A DNA stretch of 64,000 nucleotides from Atrichornis clamosus (lineage: Eukaryota; Chordata; Aves; Passeriformes; Menuridae). The notes under the pieces were generated by a model. The model made no database searches, was not told the DNA's origin, and saw nothing but the letters and a program-made list of their open reading frames with translations. The stretch covers positions 124,001 to 188,000 of the forward strand of contig WBMZ01006408.1 of the NCBI GenBank assembly GCA_013400975.1. Reading direction: 5' to 3'. The position numbers and the translations under genes are program-made. Position 1 is the stretch's first letter; each line of letters begins with the position of its first letter. Of the stretch, positions 50,676 through 61,645 are shown one piece after another.

Positions 50676-52087
50676 CAGCTCAGTGATGCTGTTAAGCAGC
50701 AGGAATGCAGGTGGGGGAGTGGAAGTGCAAATAGATTTTCCCCCTAAATGTTTAGGTGCTTTCACTGGATGTTTATTAATCAGGGCAAGAGCTATTTTTT
50801 TCAGGCAGGAGGAGAGACAGCTGCTCTGTCAAAAGCAAAATAAGGGACACTCAGGATACTGCAGGCTGATGTTTCTGCCCGATGGCAGCCGTGTGGTGTC
50901 TCTAAGCTGTGCTGCTACTCAGACCAACAGGGATCAACTGGGCAGCACAGGGGTCAGCTGCCTTTCAGTCCTCTTGGACACTCTGCTCTCTAAGATGCTT
51001 CCCTTGTTATTTGGCCATGGCAGGGTGCAGCAGGATCTAGGCATAGCTTTGATCCTGACAGTGACAACTGCAACTGTCCCAAAGGCCGTGGGGTAAGAGA
51101 GATGGATTTACCCTTCCTGCACATTATGCATCATTCCACAGAGAACTGCTGCTGGAGGGAGAGCATGCATTCTTTCCCATGTCATTTATTTTTACAGAGC
51201 CACTTACCCTTACTTTCTCCAAAATATAGATGTATCTTCCAAACTGAGGGAATATCAAGATATCCTAAGTTTGTAACAGGGGCCTGAGTAGATGTGAGAC
51301 CAGCACCCCTCAACCAGACAACTGAAGCAATGAATGGGTGTTTGCTACACCATTTGTGGGTAACTGCCATTCCCTGCAGGAAAAATGCTGTTTAATAAAC
51401 AGAGCATGCTGCAGTGGCAGAAGGCATCACAACTTCTGCGAAGTAACATAATTTCAGAAACAATGGGCAACAAAACCTCCCACTGGACTCAAGAGCAGCT
51501 GCTAAGTCTCAGCACTTCTGAGACGCAGGCCATGCTGCAAAAGCAGTCATGAACCTTTGAAGATTCCAACATTCCAAGCCATAAGCTGAAAAATGCAAAC
51601 AGCAATAATAAAAAGAGAAATAAGCAAGAAAATCATTGCTGTGAAGGACTGGTAATAGAATGCAAGGAGGAGCTCACTGCTGATTACAGTATCAACTAAT
51701 CTCCCCTGTGAACCAGAGGCAATAATATCTGTAAGAGGCAGAAAAAATACCTCTGTCTCAGTTGACCTTATGTTCCACCTCACTGGCCTTCCACTTTGTT
51801 TACACTGGCCACATACAGGTGTAATTGCTTGAGGGGACTTATCAGCACAATTTAAAACGAAAAAGGAAAAGAACTGGCAGGGAAAAAAGCAAATGGTCAC
51901 GTTGCCTCCAGACGTGTCTACAATTCATATTCATAACCTCCCTGCCCGAGCAGCCAAGGAACAAGCTGTAACAGTAGGAGGCCATGCACTTTTACAGGAG
52001 TTCTGCAAACACAGGAACTGTACTCCAACTGCTACAGCACCTGAGCAGTACTTCAGCGTTTCCTATTGCACCTCAGTGCAAAAAAGA

Positions 52088-52103
52088 AATCAATCAATCA
52101 ATC
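52088..52103. repeat. (AATC)4 microsatellite
   Basis: Four perfect AATC units, followed by AA, make a short tetranucleotide repeat. A second run with the same unit occurs at 63503-63522. Confidence 0.9.
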
Positions 52104-52198
52104 AAGTACCCTTCTTCATCCAGGGCTGGCATATTCTGCCTTCATGTACCACCAGCAGGACCCAGGCAACCTACACAGTTATCCAGACATTATGTACC

Positions 52199-52510
52199 TA
52201 TCTCTTCTCACTTCCGTGCTGAAAAGACATCAGTCTTCTGAGTCACTCCTTGCACAGAAGCTATTCCATATCTATGGCAACGCTTCCATACTTGCTGCCC
52301 CTCTCTGAGCCTTTTCCAGTTTTAATATACCCTTTAGAAATGAGGAGAACAGCACACAGTAACCAAAGTGTGTGTGAATCATAGATCTATACAGTAGCAC
52401 AGTGACATTTTCAGTTCTGTTCTCTATTCCCTTCCCAATCACTGCAAACGTTTGATTTGCCTCTTCAACTGCTGCTGAGGTACAACTATCCCCAAATGAG
52501 CATCATGAAA
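52199..52510 (-). mobile_element. Ancient CR1 LINE, internal ORF2 3' region (minus strand)
   Basis: Read on the + strand, this follows the reverse complement of the old amniote CR1 ORF2 in order. It has 'gctgaaaagacatcagtcttctgag', 'cagaagctattccatat', 'tgctgcccctctctgagccttttccag', then 'agaaatgaggagaacagcacacagtaacc'. 'atagatctatacagtagca' and 'gttctgttctctattccctt' come next, and 'gtttgatttgcctcttcaactgctgctg' ends the match. This segment encodes the region just downstream of the reverse transcriptase domain. No frame remains open across it. Both the CR1 3' tail and the catalytic part are missing, so it is an internal relic of an old copy, similar in age to the plus-strand one at 34.35-35.4 kb. 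Confidence 0.8.
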
Positions 52511-54019
52511 AGTTTTATTCTATGCCACCTTTAATAGAGTTCACCATGGGCAACTGAAGAATGTTCTTGTATTAAAATAGACATTTCCAGACAGATAATC
52601 TCCTACCTCTCTTTGGTTTTGAGTGTAAAGTAACAATAAATGTACTAATTAGAGCATTCCAAGCACAACAACAAAAAATGTCAGATCACACTCTGCTCTC
52701 CAGCCCTGGCCTAAGCTAAAACTTTTGAGGACAGAGGGGTGGTGTGAATAGGGAGCTTTAACTTGCACCACAGAATGTTGGAATGGATGTGAAAGCAAAA
52801 AAATGAGGTGCAGTGGGGCTTCATTCTGTGCATTCCTCTTGTTTGCCCTGTCCTTTTCCCTTCTCTGCACCCATACCCCCAGTCCCTTACAGGACCCTTG
52901 CACCCCAGACAGGGCAGAGCAGCACTGTGGCACACAGGCAGCGTGGGCATGGAGGCACTCCCCAGCAAGGGTGAGCTGACTCTGACCTGGGATGCTTCAC
53001 ATCTGGCATCCAAATTCCTGAAAACAAACAACAAAAATGCTCACACTGCTATTCCCAAGTCCCCTGACTGCTCTCCTCTGTGAAGCATTGGAGAGCACAC
53101 TGTGATCTATCAGCACAATCACAGGGAACACTCCATATGGGTGCACAGTCATCTCTAAATGTTTTCACAGCACTTACACTGCTGTCACCCCCCAAGAGTC
53201 ACAGTCACCACGGCGTGTGGCAATTTCCAGACAAGCCAGTGCTACGTCAATGCATTTCATTTACAACCTTCCTGTCTCAGTACAGTGTGGATTTGGTTCC
53301 CTGCAGCTGAGGGATATGATGGGGTAACAATCATTCAGTGCTAAAGTTTGACAATGCAGAGACAACCTAATAAAGGAGATAAAGCAGCATCTGACAGGAA
53401 GAAAATCAGTTATCTGCTGAAGCATTTCCCCTTAGTGCATGTAGGAGCCAAAAGCAAGAGAGACAGACACAGAGAAGAAGCACTCTTGAGTGATTAAGTC
53501 CAGGAAGTGAGTGCTGAGAGCAGCTCCAACAGGATAATTTGACAAACTTCTCATTTTATCAGATTTCAGCAAATTAATGAATCTTTTGCAGAAACGGATC
53601 TGTCTTGCCAAAGCAGCCATAGCTGACAGGCAATTTCCATTCAAAATCCTGGTTTGCTAGCTAATTTCTGACAGTCCCTACACTCTCTGTTGTTTGGAAG
53701 GTCAGGCTTCAGGACTCTTAACATTTCCAGAGCAAACAGCCATGCAGGCTATACCCCATTCCCAGGACACCAGAAGCTGAGAATCAGCCAGAGAATCAGC
53801 AAGAGGCAGTCAAATGAATTGTCCTTCTACAACTCTGTCCTCTGATGGTTCCACAGCACACTCTGATCACATTCATTTACCTCTGAAGGGAATTCAGGGG
53901 GGGAAAAAGTCTGCTTTCTGCTCAAAAAAAACCCCCTGCTTTCTGCACATGCACCTTACTCCTCAATGACTTTAAATCTTTCTGCTTGTTCTGCTGTTCA
54001 GAATGTGACAGGAGTCAGG
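52511..54019. other. Non-coding stretch, no gene recognised
   Basis: The sequence is slightly GC-richer at 52.8-53.3 kb, with overlapping open frames (107 codons or fewer) that look like chance. An A8C5 stretch lies near 53924-53936. A short tandem echo of 'gagaatcagc' occurs at 53780-53800. No transposon was recognised. Confidence 0.55.
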
Positions 54020-54140
54020 TTCTGCTCCACACTGCAGGCACATCACCTATTCCCTCTGTGTGCTGGGTTCCTCATCTGCAAGGCAGGAAAGAGGCATCAC
54101 AGACAGGTTACAAATTGAAGGGCTGTTGTTCACAGTAGTG
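54020..54140 (+). mobile_element. Possible MIR-like SINE core fragment
   Basis: The string 'gcacatcacctattccctctgtgtgctgggttcctcatctgcaa', then 'ggcaggaaagaggcatcacagacaggtta', resembles the MIR core (caagtcacttaacctctctgtgcctcagtttcctcatctgtaa, then cctacctcacagggtt). The order is right but identity is low and the alignment short. Confidence 0.4.
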
Positions 54141-55911
54141 GAAAGACCCATGGATTTCCATTAATATTCTTCAGAGATCCTTTGTCCACCTTGCAGCTGA
54201 ACACGACCAGATTCCCAGTGATCTCATTTTCATTTATGCTGGGGTCCTTTACACAATGCAGAAGTACAGATGGACCATAAAGCAGGAATAGATCATATTA
54301 ATTGCAGCTCAGAGTCCCTTTAAACCAGACAGAGTGACATAAAGGGGCTTTTCTGTAAGGGAGAATCTGGCCCATCAGTGTTTTTAATGCCCATAAGCAG
54401 GTGATAACAAGCTGCAGTGCACTGTACAGATGGCTGGCAGCATGTAGTACAGAGTAACACATTGTAAATAGAACCACTAGGTTGTGAAGCCATCACGTGC
54501 TGGAAATTGATAGGAATAATGCTTTTAGCAGTGAACTTTAGCATGCTGTTTAGGTTATGAATCAGCTCTGGGCTTTCACATAAGAAATTGTTCCTAACAA
54601 ATGCAAGAGTGTGACTTGGCCTTAACTGAGCAATCAGATCAGATGGCAAATATAAAGGAAAATGTGTTATTTACCTTGTTTTAAAATTATATATAACCAT
54701 CATTTTGCTATAGCCCTTCAACTTTTAACCTGTTCTGGCCATGAATGTGAACACCATAAAGAAACATTATTCAGCAATAGGGAATCCAAATATTGTCTTC
54801 TCTGCGCCTGTGTCCCAAATCTTGATGGGTTGTGTCTGGGATCTGATTCAGATGAGGCCATGAGATCATCCAGTGTCTTCTCCTTTTTTTCATATGTTTC
54901 AAGCTAGGATTGCATTCCTCTTATACAAAGAGAAGTCTGAGAAAAATATCTGAAGAAAACCCCTGTAAGTCCTATGCACGCTTCCTGCCATCAGTAGTCC
55001 TGGTGGTAGGACTGACAGCACCAGTGGACAGCTCTCTTCCTTCCATGCAATCCATCCCAACCTGACATGGCAAAACACTGTGCTTTCTGCTTGCCCATGT
55101 ATTTCACCAGGAATAGTAAATGCTTTAGAAATACCTAAACTACTTCAGGTTAACCAGTCATTTCAGGTTTAACTTGAGCAACAGCACAACTTCAGCAGAA
55201 AAAAATACAAGTGTAAACATAACCAGAGAGAGAAACCAGTTAGATCAGATGGGGAAGAATGTACGTTCTCTAAAGGGATTGCTGGAACCTTCAGCAAATG
55301 CCAGTGCAGCTTTTTATGCCTCTTTTTATGCCTCTCCACCACACCCCCATTCAAGTATGATTCTTCCTTTCATAAGCACAGTTTCTCTGTTGCCATAGCA
55401 GAAAGTTACCTTCAAAAATCAACCACAACAAGTTTTTCCAGTAATGGGACCTTTGTTTAATGAGTTTAAATTAATCAGGTAATCTTATCTACTGTGTAGA
55501 TATGTTTGTGCTCCAAAACTGTTACTGCCTGCAGTGAGATTTGTTAAGACTCCAGGATTTGGGTTCAAAGCTCACGAAAAGGGCATTCTCCATTTGAAAA
55601 GCCTCTTAACTGATTAATCCCACTATAAATGACAAAAAGAATTTTACATTATTTGCTTATTGGAAGCCCTCTGCCCATGAGTTCTCACTATACCACAGAG
55701 TCAGCATCAGTAACATTTGCTCAGAAGATCTTCCCCATGTGTGTGCATTTAACAAGACTCTTCTCCTGTAATCAGTGTCTTCCATTTGGCACTCTCTGGT
55801 GTATGAAGACACAAAGCAAGTTTGTCTTTAACAGTCACAACTTCTCAACCAAAGCAATCAAGACTGGACATGTAATGAGAAGTGGTCTGAAGCTGGTCCC
55901 TAAAGCCATAA
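54141..55911. other. Non-coding stretch, no gene recognised
   Basis: Only short featureless open frames (112 codons or fewer) occur. A direct echo, TTTTTATGCCTC twice within about 24 bp, lies near 55311-55333. No transposon or RNA gene was recognised before the CR1 3' end at about 55912. Confidence 0.55.
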
Positions 55912-56804
55912 CCACAGAATCATTTCAGCTACAAAAGACCTCTGAGGTTACAGAGTCCAACCTTTGACTGAACACCACCACACCAAGTAGAACGTGGCAC
56001 TAAGTGCCACATCCAGTTGTGTCTTGACCATCTCCAGGGACAGTGACTCCACTGCCTCCCTGGGCAGTCCATTCCAGTGCTTAACAACCATTTCTGTGAA
56101 GAAATTCTTCCTGATGCCCAACCTGAACCTCCCATAGCACAGCTTGAGGCCACGTTCTCTTGTCCTGTTGCTGGTTACCTGGGAGAAGAGGCTGACCCCC
56201 ACCTGGCTACGGCCTCCTTTCAGGGAGTCGTAGAGAGTGACAAGGTAACCCCTGAGCCTCTTTTTCTCGAGGCTAAATATTCCCAGCTCCCTCAGCAGCT
56301 CCTCATAGGACTTGTGCTCCAGACCCTTTCCCAGCTCCATTGCCCTTTGCGGGACCTGTTCCAGCACCTCAATGTCCTTCTTGCAGTGAGGGGCCCAGAA
56401 CTGGACACAGCACTCAAGGTGTGGCCTCACCAGTGCCGAGTACAGGAGGACAATCACTGCCCTTGTCCTTCTGGCCACACTATTCCTGATACAAACCAGA
56501 ACGCCACTGGCCTTCTTGGCCACCTGGGCACATGCTGGCTCATGTTCAGCCACTGGTTCACTGTCAACAAGCATCCCCACTCTGCTCCCAGCCTGCAGCT
56601 CTGCATGGGGTTGTTGTGGCCAAGGCGCAGGACCTGGCACCTGGCCTTGTTGAACCTCATACTGTTGCCCTCGGCCCATCGATCCAGATCTATCTGCAGA
56701 GCCTTCCTAACCCCCCCAAGCAGGTCAACATGGTCATCCAACTTGGTGCTGTCCATGAATTTACTGAGGGTGAACTCAATCCCCTCATCCAGACCACCAG
56801 CAAC
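55912..56804 (-). mobile_element. CR1 LINE, 5'-truncated, with ORF2 C-terminal pseudogene (minus strand)
   Basis: The + strand begins with 'ccacagaatcatttcagctacaaaagacctctgaggtta', the reverse complement of a CR1 3' end. On the minus strand a 243-codon open frame (56679 to 55948) carries CR1 ORF2 signatures in order: [11 protein letters not shown] (residues 80-90), [10 protein letters not shown] (135-144) and [10 protein letters not shown] (201-210). ORF2 encodes an endonuclease plus reverse transcriptase used in target-primed retrotransposition. Further upstream the coding sense moves to another minus frame (56756 to 56454), which holds [19 protein letters not shown]. The frame changes near 56577, with a few residues missing there. 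The endonuclease and the reverse transcriptase catalytic motif are absent because homology ends near 56804, so the copy is dead. An opposite-strand 247-codon frame (56077-56820) is only its shadow. It is the best-preserved transposon here. Confidence 0.95.
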
Positions 56805-59800
56805 TATGGTTTACATTTGATTTCAACAGTAATGATAAAAACATGCTGTGGTTCTTGAGAAATTACTGATGGTGGACAAAGGCCCGCTGATCTGTGTGAT
56901 CACAAAAATGTGATCTGAAAAAATACACGGTCAAACTCTCACTTTGACTAAAAAATTACTTCACTGAAAATGAAAATCAAATTTTGACTGGATGTTCACA
57001 TTTCATCCTCATGTATGAAAACCTGGCAACAGAAGAGGGCTGGTGTGACTTCTGATCTTCTTAGAGCAAAACCAGGTTGACAGGTAAGCCACAGCTTCCT
57101 GAATACATGAAGCAGTAATGTGTAATTTTCAGAAAGTACTATGTCTTCTGAAATTCTAAATCCTGTTGACTTTCACTGAGAATTATAATCACATTTTCAT
57201 AAGCACTTAGGAGTGTATGTACCATTTTCAGAAGTCAAACTATTATGAGCTTAAAATGATGTGCATTGATGTAAGTCCATAAAACTAAGTTCCTTTACCT
57301 CTGCTGAGAATGGAGCTAAAGGATCCTAAGCCATCTCAAGAGCTGTGGAAAAAATTACACAGGAACCTATCATGCTAATGAACTCAACCACTTGAAATAT
57401 TTTATTCTCCTAATTGCCCTGTATAAATCTGACCACACTGCCCAGGTCTTCACAAATAAATTAACATAGAAATCAGAATGTAGGAAGACAGATAATCTTA
57501 AACACTCTAACCTCTCTGTTCCAGCCACACCTCATCATGCCGATCTTTTAACTCCGTACATCATCCTGGCACCGCTCTCCTACTGATGGCTTATAAAGCA
57601 TTTGGCAGCAGCAGAAAGAACCCCTGGGGAAGCTATTTTCTCTTGATATAATTATTTTTCAATGTTATAGATTAAGTATTTAATTAAAACAGAAGAACAC
57701 AACTTGGAGAACCACAAGTGAAGGACATGCATTAAATCTCGGTCCATACTCTCAGAAGCTCACAGAACTGAGATGCCTCAAGCTGATGATGAAAAATGAA
57801 GACAATGAAGAAATGTTTTCCCAGATTACACCCTGAACAAAATCTAATACGTGCCAGGTACTTGCAATTCCCATTTAAGCTACCTGTCCACTCAGCAGTA
57901 GTCAAGGGCAGACCTGGGTGTACAACTGAACAGACTGTAAAGTTGTGTCAACAACTGAAAGCACCATCGGCAGAAGCACCTTCCTTGGCCACAGCCACAT
58001 CCAAACTGAGCTTTTCTGACACTCCAGAGCACATCAGTGACCAGACTGATTTTCTGGCAATCAGTTAATAAAGTTAAAAATATCTTAAGCCATGGTTTCA
58101 GATTAAACCATGCTCTTGCCTTGCACCAGCCCTTCAGCTGTTCTGATAAGATAGCAAATTGGGTCAAAGTATAAATATGTAATAATGAAACATAAGTTGT
58201 TGATAACAAGAATACTTTAGTTTTGACTCTTACAAAACTGTGTTTCTAGATCACATGCTGGAAAAAGTAATCTTCTGAGGTAGGTGCAGCTGTAACATGT
58301 ATCTTGTTTAAATCTGGGAATTAAAAGCTTTTTGGTTATCAGTACAGTAAACAGCAGTGCTTCCCAAGCCCTTAATCTTACTGCAGATCTGTCTTCTATC
58401 ACTGCATTTCTCTACATCATGATTTTCCCTAACATGATTAACCAAAGAAACTGATCTTATCCAGAGATCAAAGCAACACTGTGAAAAAGGTGCCCATGAT
58501 GAAAAAAAACATATTTCAGACAGTACTTGTGAGAAAAAAACAAGTATACTTGAGCAGCTCTCCAGGCACAAGGGAAGAAAAATGCTCTGAACCAACTCAC
58601 CATATAGATGATAAACATAAAATAGGTTTTCACTGGACTCGTCACTTCAACCCTAGCTGGGATTAATACCATTTAATCAATAGTAAACACATTTTATCAT
58701 TTAAAAAAAATCAGAAAATGCAGTTAAAACTCGCAAATATTGCTCTTCATTATACTTCAGTTTTAAGAGATCTAGATTTAAAATCCAGAGCCTTCCTAAA
58801 AGCACTGGTCCCTCCTGGCTTACTTGGCAGTTTCTGTCCCTTTTTTACCTATTGTCTTGAGCCTTCTTTAACCTCAAGCTTGACTTTTTTCCTTTAAAAT
58901 TAACCATTCTTAATTTTCTTACATTTTGACTGTTTATTTTCGTAACTGTGTGCCCAACTGCAGACTCTCAAATTCCTAGCTAGATGTCTAAACAAGGACA
59001 GATTTTTAAAGAACAAACAATTCAGCAGTACAATCGTTAGAAGAACCCAATTGCAGCCAACACAACTTTTTAAATCTTAACCTGTGGCTAGATTTCATAC
59101 AGGAGCTCACAACATAGCACTAAGCTTCTGATAAATCTATAATCCATACAAACCTCCCCCAATCAACCTGGAAGACACAAGTATGGACATGCTGTAAACT
59201 CATCCATGTTTAGAAGACTACAACATTCTGGCCTAAGTGGCAGCAAAAGAAAGAGATTGTGATCACAGCATCCTTTATTGTTTGGTCCCACAATAACAGA
59301 AATTGGGAAGACAGGAAACCTCACAAGCCACAGATATGCTACAAAGCCTCAGTCATTTTGGGGCATTTTAGTTGCAGATTGGATTAGTGCCTTCACTAAT
59401 CTCTCTGTGAAACAGCAAACCTTTATGTCCCAAGGATGCAAAAGCATCACTGTCACCCCTTTTTTAATTTCAATTATCCATCCAAGAGTAGGCTACTGTA
59501 ATTCCTCACTAATGCAGGATCAACAGGATCATCAACATTTCAAACAGTGTCAGAGCCTGAGCCTGTTAAAAATACACTCACACATTGCATCACTGTTCTG
59601 TGAACATGACAATAGTGAGCAGAGAGAACTTCTATATTAGCTAATTCTACAGGCTCTCATTTAAATAAATTCATTAACTTTATCCAGAAATTAGACTGGT
59701 TAATACCCAGTCATAACACTGAAACCAAACAAACATGAGATCCTAAAAAAAAAAAATTTTCAATTATTGCCTAGCCATGTTGGATTGGATCAGGCACATA

Positions 59801-61394
59801 TCTAGATACTATCACTGGATTTATCCAATGCCTCTTCTTGATAAATCTTGCGTGGCAACTTCAAGCTAACCAAACTAGAGTAACACAGAAATAATTTAAT
59901 AATCCATAAAGAAAAATGTACTATTTCTAGATTAATATTAACTAGTATTTGAAAAAGACAAATAATTGAGTGAGAGTACAGATGATTCATGGACAAAGAC
60001 TAAGCTACTATCAGCTCTGTAACCAGAAATCTTCTTTCTTAGACTACCTGCTATTTCCAATCGAGAAAGTGTCTTGCTGAGCAGACAACACAATCATGTT
60101 CCTACCTCCTGTAGTTAAAACTACAGTAATCTCCTCCCCATCATCTTTAACCTCTGGTGCTGAAAGACCTTGGTCTTGGCCTCAGTGTGATTATTTAATC
60201 CAGTATTAGCAGGAACAGTGTGAACAGGCCATCTGGGATGACGAATGAGAGAGAACCAGATCTCTGCAAATCAAGTATGCCTGAGAAGTAGTGGTACAGA
60301 AGAGAAAATGTTCTGTACGTGCTAGCATCATGAAACATCAGTGTACTACACACCAATCCAAGTACTGAGTATGTATCCCAAATATATTCTCTAGTCACAA
60401 GATTCAGGAAAGAAATATTTCCACCCTCCTGCTTGTCAGGAGACATTTGCACCATCCCTTTTTCAGTAAGTGGATGACTACCAGCATACCAGTCCTGTTT
60501 ATCCTCCCATCTACTTGTATTCCACTGAGAATGAAAAAAAAATTATCAGCTGAGATTTCAAAAAATCATTTACAACCATGAAACATTCTATAAAGGTCTA
60601 GTTAGAGCATGGATCCTTCATCATCCATGCTGTTGTGTGAAGGCAGATTGAGATTATCTATGCAGTCAAGACAGAATATTTACATTAAAATGACTGCATC
60701 CGATGGACATTCCCAGTCAAGATCTTGGATAGGGCTGGGAAACAGAAATATCTAAGCATTTAAGTTGGACGCATATTTAACACCATCCTCCAAAGTTTCT
60801 CAGTGTTCTGGAGCGGGAATGATCTTGTGTCCCCATTTAGGCCTATTTGAAGCCATGGCATTTAAGAGATTGCAAATTTCATGCAAAATACTTTGTTGCC
60901 ATTCTAGACTGTGCTTGTATGACCTTAGCACACAACAAGGTTTTGGCTAAAGATGTCCTCATTATCTTTCCCTCTCAATTATTCACTTTTTGGTTGTACT
61001 CTCTCGAAGTAGCCTGTACTATCCTTCCATCCCTTACCAGATTCAAAGGCAGAAAACACTTTGCCTGTTTCTAGTGTTTATTCAACCAGGTTTATGTGAT
61101 AACTTCAAAACAACAAATTGAGAGAATCATTTTCAGCTGCACTGCAGGAAGCATCTGAGGGCAGAGAGGGATGAGCAGTGCTATTTACTCTCCAGCCATT
61201 ACTGTCAATCAGTCCAAGTTCACTTTTGTCCCTTTTCTTTCAGATAGCACTAACTTGTGGCTCCTTAATTGGATGGTACACATGAGACACGAATCTCATT
61301 CACTGGAAAATTCTTTTCTATGCCATCCTTCCAGATAATCCCAAACACTCACTCAGTTGGATGAGTTCTTGAACAAATTTCAGACACACTGATT
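56805..61394. other. Non-coding stretch, no gene recognised
   Basis: This is AT-rich DNA with short featureless open frames (120 codons or fewer). An A11TTTT run lies at about 59746-59760. No transposon, RNA gene or regulatory motif was recognised with confidence. Confidence 0.55.
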
Positions 61395-61645
61395 ATTGTC
61401 ATCATTTATTCTCCAAACTATCTGTGCACCCAGAGGCCTCAGATGAGAAGAGACCCCATTGTGCCTCACACCAAAACCCTTGCACAGGGAATTAGTCCCT
61501 ACACCAAGGAACATAAAGTCAGAATGAAGGGAGAAATGCATGAGTGAGTTAGGAAGTGATTTGCCATGCAGTCAGTGTGCAGCAGAGCCAGGACCCCAAC
61601 CCAGTTCTCCAGAGCTCCAGTCCCAGCTTCTAACCACTTCCTCAT
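61395..61645 (+). mobile_element. Ancient amniote MIR/L2-tail-type repeat
   Basis: The + strand keeps the landmark order of a widespread ancient amniote SINE. It begins with 'catttatt', then 'cacccagaggcctcagatgag' and 'gaccccattgtgcc'. A 'ggaattagtccctacacc' block follows in the position of 'agacagtccctgcccc'. Then come 'ggaagtgatttgcc...gcagtcagtg', 'cagagccaggaccccaacccag' and 'ctccagtcccagcttctaaccacttcctca'. Such elements carry a tRNA-derived head (not seen here) and a LINE-2-like tail. They are old enough to be shared between birds, reptiles and mammals. The exact family name is uncertain because it was judged from memory. It has no coding capacity. Confidence 0.6.

Larger units (their letters stand above)
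49273..52198. other. Mostly non-coding stretch with a CpG cluster
   Basis: No transposon or known gene was recognised. A 170-codon frame at 50584-51096 (+) starts inside a CpG cluster (listed separately) and runs to a 'gtggggtaag' sequence that could pass as a splice donor. Its protein has no recognisable domain. A 117-codon minus-strand frame (51900 to 51547) has a hydrophobic C-terminal half but no family match. A (AATC)4 run lies at 52088-52103. Confidence 0.5.

Noticed and set aside
51547..51900. 117-codon minus-strand frame with a hydrophobic C-terminal half
   Set aside because: The hydrophobic stretch could mimic a membrane segment, but AT-rich antisense DNA often encodes Phe/Leu/Ile runs. 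No family was recognised.
56077..56820. 247-codon open frame on the + strand
   Set aside because: It is antisense to the minus-strand CR1 ORF2 remnant. Its text has no known domain, and its openness follows from the base composition of the coding strand.
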